Shown here: one piece after another, positions 37,001 through 49,000 of the stretch
How positions within the stretch are numbered: the first letter of the stretch is position 1
How the letters are laid out: each line of letters opens with the position of its first letter
DNA from: Arcuatula senhousia
Lineage: Eukaryota; Mollusca; Bivalvia; Mytilida; Mytilidae
Reading direction: 5' to 3'
DNA length: 64,000 bases
NCBI GenBank assembly: GCA_963971305.1
Contig: OZ020306.1
Span: 3,588,842 to 3,652,841, forward strand
The notes under the pieces: generated by a model
Seen by the model: only the letters and a program-made list of their open reading frames with translations
The model's database searches: none
What the model was told of the DNA's origin: nothing
Made by a program: the position numbers and the translations under genes

Positions 37001-40000
37001 TAGAACTTCTAGTAAGTCACGAACACTTCATAGAACTTCTAGTCCAAGCATACAGTAGGTCATGAACACATCATAGAACTTCTAGTCCAAACATACAGTA
37101 AGTCATGAAAACATCATAGAACTTCTAGTCCAAACATATAGTAAGTTAACATATCATAGAACTTCTAGTAAGTCACGAACACATCATAGAACTTCTAGTC
37201 CAAACATACAGTAAGTCATGAACACATCATAGAACTTCTAGTCCAAGCATACAGTAGGTCATGAACACATCATAGAACTTCTAGTCCAAACATACAGTAA
37301 GTCATGAACACATCATAGAACTTCTAGTCCAAACATACAGTAAGTCATGAACACATCATAGAACTTCTAGTAAGTCACGAACACATCATAGAACTTATAG
37401 TCCAAACAGACAGTAAGTCATGAACACATCATAGAACTTCTAGAAAGTCATGAACATATCATAGAACTTCTAGTCCAAACAGACAGTAAGTCATGAACAC
37501 ATCATAGAACTTCTAGTAAGTCATGAACACATCATAGAACTTCTAGTAAGTCATGAACACATCATAGAACTTCTAGTCCAAACATACAGTAAGTCCTGAA
37601 CACATCATAGAACTTTTAGTCCAAACATATAGTAAGTTAACACATCATAGAACTTCTAGTAAGTCATAAACACATCATAGAACTTCTAGTCCAAACAGAC
37701 AGTAAGTCATGAACACATTATAGAACTTCTAGTAAGTCATGAACATATCATAGAACTTCTAGTCCAAACATACAGTAAGTCCTGAACACATCATAGAACT
37801 TCTAGTCCAAACAGACAGTAAGTCATGAACACATCATAGAACTTCTAGTCCAAACATACAGTAAGTCATGAACACATCATAGAACTTCTAGTCCAAACAG
37901 ACAGTAAGTCATGAACACATCATAGAACTTCTAGTCCAAACATACAGTAAGTCATGAACATATCATAGAACTTCTAGTCCAAACATATAGTAAGTTAACA
38001 CATCATAGAACTTCTAGTAAGTCATGCACACATCATAGAACTTCTAGTCCTTACATACAGTAAGTCACAAACACATCATAGAACTTTTAGTCCAAACATA
38101 TAGTAAGTTAACACATCATAGAACTTCTAGTAAGTCACGAACACATCATAGAACTTCTAGTCCAAACAGACAGTAAGTCATGAACACCTCATAGAACTTC
38201 TAGTCCAAGCATACAGTAAGTCATGAACACATCATAGAACTTCTAGTCCAAACATACAGTAAGTCATGAACACATCATAGAACTTCTAGTCCAAACATAC
38301 AGTAAGTCAAAAACACATCATAGAACTTCTAGTCCTTACATTCAGTAAGTCACGAACACATCATAGAACTTCTAGTCCAAACAGACAGTAAGTCATGAAC
38401 ACATCATAGAACTTCTAGTCCAAACATACAGTAAGTCATGAACACATCATAGAACTTTTAGTCCAAACATATAGTAAGTTAACACATCATAGAACTTCTA
38501 GTAAGTCACGAACACATCATGGAACTTCTAGTCCAAACATACAGTAAGTCATGAACACATCATAGAACTTCTAGTCCAAACATACAGTAAGTCATGAACA
38601 CATCATATAACTTCTAGTCCAAACATACAGTAAGTCATGAACACATCATAGAACTTCTAGTCCAAACATACAGTAAGTCATGAACACATCATAGAACCCT
38701 CTAGTCCAAGCATACAGTAAGTCATGAACACATCATAGAACTTCTAGTCTAAACAGACAATAAGTCATGAACACATCATAGAACTTCTAGTCCAAACATA
38801 CAGTAAGTCATGAACACATCATAGAACTTCTAGTCCAAACATACAGTAAGTCATGAACACATCATAGAACTTCTAGTCCAAGCATACAGTAAGTCATGAA
38901 CACATCATAGAACTTCTAGTCCAAACATACAGTAAGTCATGAACACATCATAGAACTTCTAGTCCAAACATACAGTAAGTCATGAACACATCATAGAACT
39001 TCTAGTCCTAACATACAGTAAGTCATGAACACATCATAGAACTTCTAGTCCAAACAGACAGTAAGTCATGAACACATCATAGAACTTCTAGTCCAAACAT
39101 ACAGTAAGTCATGAACACATCATAGAACTTCTAGTCCAAAATTACATTAATTCATGAACATATCATAGAACTTCTAGTCCAAACAGACAGTAAGTCATGA
39201 ACACATCATAGAACTTCTAGTCCAAACATACAGTAAGTCATGAACATATCATAGAACTTCTAGTCCAAACATATAGTAAGTTAACACGTCATAGAACTTC
39301 TAGTAAGTCACGAACACATCATAGAACTTCTAGTCCTTACATACAGTAAGTCACGAACACATCATAGAACTTTTAGTCCAAACATATAGTAAGTTAACAC
39401 ATCATAGAACTTCTAGTAAGTCACGAACACATCATAGAACTTCTAGTCCAAACAGACAGTAAGTCATGAACACATCATAGAACTTCTAGTCCAAGCATAC
39501 AGTAAGTCATGAACACATCATAGAACTTCTAGTCCAAACATACAGTAAGTCATGAACACATCATAGAACTTCTAGTCCAAACATACAGTAAGTCAAAAAC
39601 ACATCATAGAACTTCTAGTCCTTACATTCAGTAAGTCACGAACACATCATAGAACTTCTAGTCCAAACAGACAGTAAGTCATGAACACATCATAGAACTT
39701 CTAGTCCAAACATACAGTAAGTCATGAACACATCATAGAACTTTTAGTCCAAACATATAGTAAGTTAACACATCATAGAACTTCTAGTAAGTCACGAACA
39801 CATCATGGAACTTCTAGTCCAAACATACAGTAAGTCATGAACACATCATAGAACTTCTAGTCCAAACATACAGTAAGTCATGAACACATCATATTACTTC
39901 TAGTCCAAACATACAGTAAGTCGTGAACACATCATAGAACTTCTAGTCCAAACATACAGTAAGTCATTAACACATCATAGAACCCTCTAGTCCAAGCATA

Positions 40001-43000
40001 CAGTAAGTCATGAACACATCATAGAACTTCTAGTCTAAACAGACAATAAGTCATGAACACATCATAGAACTTCTAGTCCAAACATACAGTAAGTCATGAA
40101 CACATCATAGAACTTCTAGTCCAAACATACAGTAAGTCATGAACACATCATAGAACTTCTAGTCCAAACATACAGTAAGTCATGAACAGAACTTCTAGTC
40201 CAAACATACAGTAAGTCATGAACACATCATAGAACTTCTAGTCCAAACAGACAGTAAGTCATGAACACATCATAGAACTTCTAGTCCAAAATTACATTAA
40301 TTCATGAACATATCATAGAACTTCTAGTCCATACATACAGTAAGTCATGAACACATCATAGAACTTCTAGTCCAAACAGACAGTAAGTCATGAACACATC
40401 ATAGAACTTCTAGTCCAAAATTACATTAATTCATGAACATATCATAGAACTTCTAGTCCTAACATACAGTAAGTCATGAACACATCATAGAACTTCTAGT
40501 CCAAACAGACAGTAAGTCATGAACACATCATAGAACTTCTAGTCCAAACATACAGTAAGTCATGAACACATCATAGAACTTCTAGTCCAAAATTACATTA
40601 ATTCATGAACATATCATAGAACTTCTAGTCCATACATACAGTAAGTCATGAACACATCATAGAACTTCTAGTCCAAACATACAGTAAGTCATGAACACAT
40701 CATAGAACTTCTAGTCCAAAATTACATTAATTCATGAACATATCATAGAACTTCTAGTCCAAACATACAGTAAGTCATGAACACATCATAGAACTTCTAG
40801 TCCAAACATACAGTAAGTCATGAACACATCATAGAACTTCTAGTCCAAAATTACATTAATTCATGAACATATCATAGAACTTCTAGTCCAAACATACAGT
40901 AAGTCATGAACACATCATAGAACTTCTAGTCCAAACATACAGTAAGTCATGAACACATCATAGAACTTCTAGTCCAAACATAAGTTATGTAAATTGTTGA
41001 GAAGTTTAGACCAGATGCATTTAATTTCCTGTCATAGGAATTCCATTAACTTGAATCCTAATGATTTATTCCCTTTACATGTAATTATAAAAATGAAATC
41101 AACTTGAATCCCCATAAAATTCCTGTTAGAACTTTTCCCCTTAGATTATATAAATCAAATCAACCTGAGTCCCTTGACAATTTTTTGTTAGAGTTATTTC
41201 CCTTATTATAGAAATCAAATTGATTTGAGTCCCTAAAGAGTTATTACCCTTTTCATGAAAATACTTGTTTGGCATTTTTTTTTTCATTTTTAAAGATAAA
41301 GCAACTAGAGAACACCTTTTTTTCTCTAAGTTTTTGTCTTATTCACTGTTTTGGCAGTTCATAGCCCTTCATTGTTGAAGATCACACATTTAAAAGAATC
41401 ATTTCTCTTTCAGAAGCTGACTCAAACATCAGAGACTTTAGTGGAAAGAAAGCTAAACAGTATCTAAGAAACTCGGCCTCGACCAAAGCTCAACGTAAGA
41501 ACTTTGACCTTTCGACCTCTGTCATGTCAGAATCTGTTGACATGGGCAGTATAACTATCGCTGGTCCTGAGTTACCACCGAACACTAAAGTACAGCTAAG
41601 GAGCTCTGTTAGGCCAGAACCTCCTCCAGAGAGGCGGTCTAGGAGTTCCGTCACTATACAACATCTGTGTTTACAGGAATCAAATATAGAAACTAGTCTG
41701 TCGTGATTGAAAGGGGCTTTCATTTTGTTCAGTTGTAATTGCCTTGGGTTGTAAAATCCTCATGTCTTTAGGCCTTGTTAGTTTTGTTTTACAGTATATA
41801 GAATTTAGCAACACAAGATATATATGGGTCTGTTTACAGGGGAAGGTTAAGTGGTTCTTAAACTCAAATCTGTTCAGATATTCAAGTTTATTTGGGAAGT
41901 TAATTTATTTTACTTATCAGGCCACAGTGACTAGACCAAATCTTTCATTTTGTATGATGATAATATTCAATGTATATGTTTGTCCCTGTGTATGTCATTT
42001 CTTTGTTTTAAATTTAATTGTATATTTTTCCCTAAATTGAATTAAATTTTATACTGTTTTTATGTTAATACTAACACATTTCTACAAAAGATTGCTTTTG
42101 CTAATTACTAATCAGAATTATTTTATAATTATTCTACATTAATATCTTTACAAACATGCTTTTAATGTATATATTTTATAACTGTCAGAATTTTATGTTA
42201 TATTTCTACATGTCTACTTCAAACTCCAAATCTTGTGATATGTGATTTATTTACAGTTTTAGTTTTATAAAGTTTTATTTATACAATTTGAACATGAATG
42301 TTTGTAACAAGTACATGTAGATATTTATTACTAGTCTCTAAGGAATGTAAGTTAACCTTATTTTACTAATCTGAGAATCTTGTAAGCTTAAAAAATTATC
42401 TACTTCTCTCCCCCAGTCTCTTCCGGAGCACCTGAGTTCACTCATGTTACGACTTGAGTTTGCATTGTTGATTTCCGTTCGGTTGATTTTTTGTTTTTTG
42501 TGCAGTTCTTGTTCATGTTTACCTGTTTTGTCATTGCCTTTTTGGACTTTTGACACTCAAATGCCCTATTAGTGCCTCTTTGCTTCTTTCATATCTTTGT
42601 TAATATTTATTATACCCCATGCAACAAAGTTGTGAAGGGTATAATGTTTTTGACTGGTCCATTGGTCCATCAGAGAGTCTGTCTGTGATAAAAATTTTGT
42701 AACAGATTTCTCAGCAACTATTAGTCACTGACTTTTGATATCTGGTATGTAGCTTCAGGTAGGAGTCCCTTATGGTGGGATTTATTTTCAGGTCTATCAG
42801 TCATCTACTTCCTGTTTAACTAGCTGACTTAGACTTTTTTCAATAAAATTTCAGGGTCGGAAATTTTTGTTACAGATTTCTCAGTAGCTATGAATCATAG
42901 GCTTTTGATATTTGGTATGTAGCTTCAGGTAGTGGTCTCATATGGTGTGATTCATTTTCAGGTCTGTCGGTCATCTACTTCCTGTTTAACAAGCCAACTT

Positions 43001-46000
43001 TGACTTTTTCACTTAATTTTCAAGGTTGAAAATTTTTGTAACAGATTTCTCAGCAACTATTATTCATAGGCTTTTGATATTTGGTATGGATCTCATATGG
43101 TGGGTTTCATTTTCAGGTCTGTCGATCATCTACTTCCTGTTTAACGAGCTAAAAAGACAATATCTCTTGACTTTTTTTATTCCTAACTCTAAATAGATAA
43201 TCTCTGTCCATAATGTGGACGTGTTGGGTATGTGAGCATGCTCACTAAGGTTCTTTCATTGTACAAGCAGCTCAAGTGATTCTCTGGCCTTCTATAGAGT
43301 CTGAATATTTACCTGGTTTCTTCTTTTCTGGTGCTTGCATTGTGTGCGATTTATATCCTACTTCTTCTAAAAATTACTATATAAGATGATGAGATATGGA
43401 ATAAGTGTACATGACAAAATCTCATATTTCATCTTGAAGCATCAATTTTACTATTTATGCACGTCTTTATTGACCTCATCTATAGCATGACATTTTGTAT
43501 CATTTTAACAGATATGTGTTTTCTCCTTGTATAATAAATTATTGCATGAGACATATGCTTGTTAGTTGCCAATTTTTCTGCAGTCTTTGCTTAATGATAA
43601 GAGAATACCAACTGTATGGATGGATGATGTTGTGGTTCAATCTTTGGACAACTTACATCAAGGCACATGGTTAAATTCTTTTTAAGATTGAAAACTTCAG
43701 TTACTGATTTTTTTTATCTTCGATCAATATACATTTGGTTACAATGCCCTTCAAATTTTGTATCATTATTTTATAGATAAAACCTAACATTTCATGCTAT
43801 ATTAATTAGCTGTCAATATTCTAGTCAAAATATTCCATCTGTCTCCTTAGTTAAGATAGCTCATGCTTTATGCTATGTTCATGATGTAGTGTTTAGTGAG
43901 GTTTCTGATTTTAATGAGATTGAATGTTGTTTCCAGTATTAACCTGTTAGAGGAGACTCTACCCACTAGAATATGAGTGATGTACTTTTTCAATGTTTTC
44001 CTGTTATTTTCTTGTAGAGGAGTTTAGGCGAGGCTCTATGAGACACAATACTTGTGAGGTCTTTCTTTATACATTAAACCTTGGGATGACTGAGGAACAT
44101 TTAATGCCTAGTGCATGAAGCTTGCAGCCAGACCTTACTATGGACATTTCTATTTTGCTTTGCCAACTTTTATCAAATAATTTTATACCATATACAAAGA
44201 AATTATTTATTTATATCTAATAAAATTTAAAACTTTTTCTTCTTTTTTAGCAAGAAATGATTATTTTTTTCTTATAAGATTTCTAATTTAACCATTCTCA
44301 TATTAGTTAGAAAGATAAGATTTCTAATTTAACAATTCTCAGGTTAGTGAGAAAGATAAGATTTCTAATTTAACCATTCTCAGGTGAGTGAGAAAGAGGC
44401 TTCTGCCTGTGATATTTTGACCTTTGATTCTTTAATTGACAATAAACTTCTATCAGTAATATCACAATGTTAAAACAACAGTCAAAAAAATGTTGGAAAA
44501 TTTGAATAGGCTAAGATTTAGAATGAGTGTGGCTGAGGGCTTTTAAGGGGGACTTCCACCTACACTTCATAAAATCGACCTATGCCAAAAAACGACCTGC
44601 GACCTCAGCCTAAATATGTCTTTTAAAAGGGACCTTGCGACCCGAGGAGGGTACCCTGCAGAAGCCCCAAGAGTAAATTTTTTAATTTTATTTTATAAGC
44701 TTTGAAAATATACAATAAAAACAATAGGTTATGGTGCTAATCATAGAAATTTTTAAGAAATTTGTATAGATTATATAGAAAAATCCTCCAAATTTATGTA
44801 TTTTTTAAAACTTTAAATAGAATTTTGTACAAATTTGTGTCAAATAAGAATAATAGGATATATATTTGATTTCTGTAATAAAACATAGGGTTACGGTACT
44901 TCTTTTCAAGATATTTAAGAAAAACTAGATTTCCTATATATTTCTTAATCAAAATTATTCGCACATTTTTCACCAATTATCTTCCTTGAAATGAGATTTT
45001 TGAAGAAAAAAAACTTAATATCTTTTTAATTGTATATCTTGTATTTTTTCATTAATAAATTGAATAAAGAATTAAATTTCACACCATTTAAGCAATAAAA
45101 AGTTATTTAAATTGAAATATAGGCAAAAAATTTGCAAGATGACTGAAAAGATGCTTCGTTTTAGACACCCCAACTCCCTTAATTGTTTTTTTTTCAATGT
45201 GTATATTTATTCATGTATTGATGTATCTTTAAAACTGATTTGAAAAATAAACCATTTTGTTTTACAAAATGCCATTTTACAATTTTTTGATTATACACTA
45301 ATCTGAATTGCTGCATGAATGGGATAATATTGAAGTAAGTAAAGATTTTATACTTAGATGTGCTTAGGGACCATCCATTTAACTTGCAAAGTCGGCCTTA
45401 TTTTTTTCTGAAAGAAATACTCTTAGTCTGATTTGTAGAAGAGTATTCTGGCAACAGAAGGTTTATGAAAAAAATATTCTGAAGAAGGATTTCTGCCATA
45501 TAGAATAATGTTAAAAATAATAAAAAAAAAATATTTCTGTGATAGCACTTTAAAAAAAAAATTCCAAGCACCCCCCCTTTTAAAGTTAAATGGTTGGTCC
45601 GTTTGTGTCCTTGCTACCTTGCCCTCTCTTTTACTCACACATGATAGCTGTGTTAATACTCAAACGTGATAGCAGTGTTAATACTCAAACGTGATAGCTG
45701 TGTTAATACTCACACATGATAGCTGTGTTAATACTCAAACGTGATAGCTGTGTTAATACTCAAATGTGATAGCTGTGTTAATACTCAAACCTGATAGCTG
45801 TGTTAATACTCAAACATGATAGCTGTGTTAATTCTCAAACTTGATAGCTGTGTTAATAGCATCCTTTTTTTTAAATTTATCAATAGAGTGTTTACTACAA
45901 TGATGTCTTATGTGTTGTTACAGTTAAAACAAATTTATAAAAAAGTAAAGGTTATGTATTTAGAATTGTAGCTTTTTACAAAGGAAGGAACAAAATATGT

Positions 46001-49000
46001 TTGTCATTACCAGACTGCATTGGTTATTGTTGCCATTTATAATTGTAACAAAAACAATGTATAATTCAATCTTGGAATTATTTTTTATTTAAAAAAAAAC
46101 ACTTTTCACTTTCAAGAAAAACTATTGCTTTGTATAAATCATGAATTGTAACTTTCCTAAGGTTAGACCTTGGACTTACCCTCCTTAGATGGGTTAGTTT
46201 TATTTTTTTTCAGAAAACATAAATAATTCCCATCTTAAATTATACCTTGTTCAAAAAAGATATGGCTTTTATGTTCACAGATACTTTTTTGTTTCATATT
46301 GTACAAATGTTTTCTCTCTATAACCTTAAAATCTTTTGTTTTATTTCGCCTTTTTTCTATTGCACAATTCCTTTTAAATGTCTTGCACGAAACAGTTCAA
46401 ATCAATTTGCACATTTGTCTTTTACGAGGGCTGTCCGTAAAGTTCGTGGACAAGCAAAGATTAGAACCAATACGACGTACTAGGGATTTGTTCTTTTCAT
46501 AATAATAATTTTTAACATTTTCCTTTATTTCTGGTTTATTGTTTTGCAAATGTTCGACATAAATAGTGCTACATTTTTAATTATATGACTCGCTGTATGG
46601 TGGGTCGGAGCAATGTAAGAAATTTTTCGGAAATATTCAGAATGCTTAAAACAAGATCTCGCTATGCATATGCAATATCTTGTCACGCAATAAAATTTGT
46701 ACTACAGTGTTGCCAATAGTTAGGATGATGCACATACCAAATTTGAAGGGTTCATAATTTTGATTTATCGAGAAATCGGTATTTTGGGAATTGATATCAG
46801 TTTCAGCGACGTAGAAAACGTAACGTTTTGCGAAGAGGTGGAGCAATGGACGTTCATTAAATTGTAATTTAGGGTCTGAAAAATATCAACAGATATACAC
46901 AGATTCTTTAAATTGTGGAAAAAGCTTACTAAGATACTTCCGATGGCATGTGCATTTCAGATGGAAATAGAAAATAACCGAATGGCATGTTTTGTGGTAT
47001 GAAGATATAGCCATATTTTCTATATAGTACTGTCCCCACCAATAGACTTTGCTTGGAGTTGTATTGTTGATGTTAAGAACTTGAATTTCATGCAATTTGT
47101 GAATCAAATGTTTACAGAAATGAAACAATACATGCATAAATATGAATTAAGATGTATCTGACAAAATATAATGTTCAAAACTCATAAAAGTTTTTAAAAT
47201 ATTGCATTCAATATGACCATATGGAAGAGAAATTGTTTAATTTGACGTCGAAAAATATGAACGTCTTGCGCCGGGTTATCAATACGATTTATTTTCTAAA
47301 TGAAAAAGAATCAACTTGTAGTTGTTTGTTTATTCTAAAATTTGGTACATCTTTTCATAAGACTACACATTCTATTATAACAAAGTTTTAAGAAAATCCA
47401 ATAAACACTATTTATTTTATATCAACTGTCCACGAACTTTACGGACAGCCCTCGTATATAGTATTTTGCAAATTAAATAGAAAGTAACAATTTAAATTCA
47501 TTAGAATTTTATGATAGATTAATAATACCAGTACTGTTAAATAATTCTGTATATTTATATTTTTATTATTGATAAAAAAAACCTTTTATTTGTACACAGT
47601 ATAAAGTCTTTTAGTAAGAATTCATTTCTTTTTCAGAGTTGCTGTTGACAAGTAGACTCAGTACTCCATCTGCTAAAGGTAAGTAATTTTAAAATACCGG
47701 TACTGATATTGCTTAGTTCTATATATTGTGTCTTCAAGTTCAAAATTTAATCTTTAATGTTCAGAGGTATAAACTACTTGTGTATAATAATAATAATAAT
47801 AAATTCCTTTATTTCAACAGGATAGCATATTTAGTTAACAAACTAGTTTACAATATGGTCCTGCATTATGTATATATTTCTATAAGTGGTATATCAATGA
47901 AGGTCATGCTGAAAATCTTGGGACTCAATAAATTATAGGTTCTCTCATAAGTTCTTGGGAAAGACCGGCTGATCTTTCACGAGTGATTGAATTTTGCAGT
48001 CTTTTTGCGAGTGGATTGCAGCAGAACAAGCCAAAAGACCCAAAAAATTCTATCACGATTGAAAGATTATTGCTGGTTTTTGAAGAACGTGTGTAAGTAC
48101 CTATTTCTTCCGCAAAAATTAATTTTCTATATTCTGAAACCTTAGCTGGCTTCATTCAACGGAAAGTTTTAAATACCATTGCATTTCATTGGTTGACATC
48201 ATTGATCAATATCAGTACCGCAATTATTATTGGTTAATTGACTAGTGTGAGATCACTGCACGTGCTGGCATCTCAACCTGGTCATCTCACACTGACAAGA
48301 GTCATTTACGGAAGAATTAAGCATCTTCATATTTAATAATCAACATTTAGGATGTGAAGTTCCTATATTCTTCTGTAATTTGTGTTTTGGAGTTGAGATG
48401 ATTGGTGTGAGATGCATTCACATGACCTCATCACGACTCGCTAGTCCTCAAATTATATGACTCGTTTACAGGGACGTCACAAATAAAGCAGTTTAACACG
48501 TTTTTGAATGTCACAATAAAATGTTTACAAAGAAGCATAATGTCAAAATAAAATATTTCTAAGGAAATGCAATGTCACAGTAAAACTAGCAATGCCAACA
48601 TGGCAAGTCTCAAGGAGAACATAACATGGACTATGTTTAATACAGAAGAAATACTAGGTACTTACACGCCTTCTTAAAAAAAAAAGATATTATACCCCCA
48701 CTCGTAAGAGAGGGGGCTATATTGCAATCACCTTGTCCGTCCGTCTGTCCGTCTGTCCGTCCGGTTCAATTTCTCTGCTTCTACTGGATGGATTGGTTTC
48801 AAATTTGGTACACAGCTTCAGCATGATGAGTTATACTATGCCTACCCTTTCCAGGTCAGTCCATCATTTACTTCCAGTTTTCCAAGCCGACTTAGACTTT
48901 TTTAGGGAAAAAAAAATTTGAAATGTGAAATTTTTCGTAACAGATTTCTCGGCTTCTACTGGATGGATTGGTTTCAAATTTGGTATACAGCTTCAGCATG

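Noticed and set aside
27679..40982. CRISPR-like regular repeats
   Set aside because: The units are contiguous with no spacers and derive from exon ends in a eukaryotic gene. They are minisatellites.
41490..41723. Minus-strand 77-residue ORF
   Set aside because: Shadow of the open extension of exon 14 on the plus strand.
43584..43685. Exon-like segment after TTTTTCTGCAG reading SLLNDKRIPTVWMDDVVVQS
   Set aside because: In the phase delivered by exon 14 it hits a stop after three codons. No other upstream exon of matching phase is near, and no donor follows.
46646..47137. Minus-strand ORFs of 66 and 83 residues inside the mariner-type element
   Set aside because: Neither shows a DDD/E catalytic pattern or helix-turn-helix recognisable as transposase, so they are treated as decayed interior.
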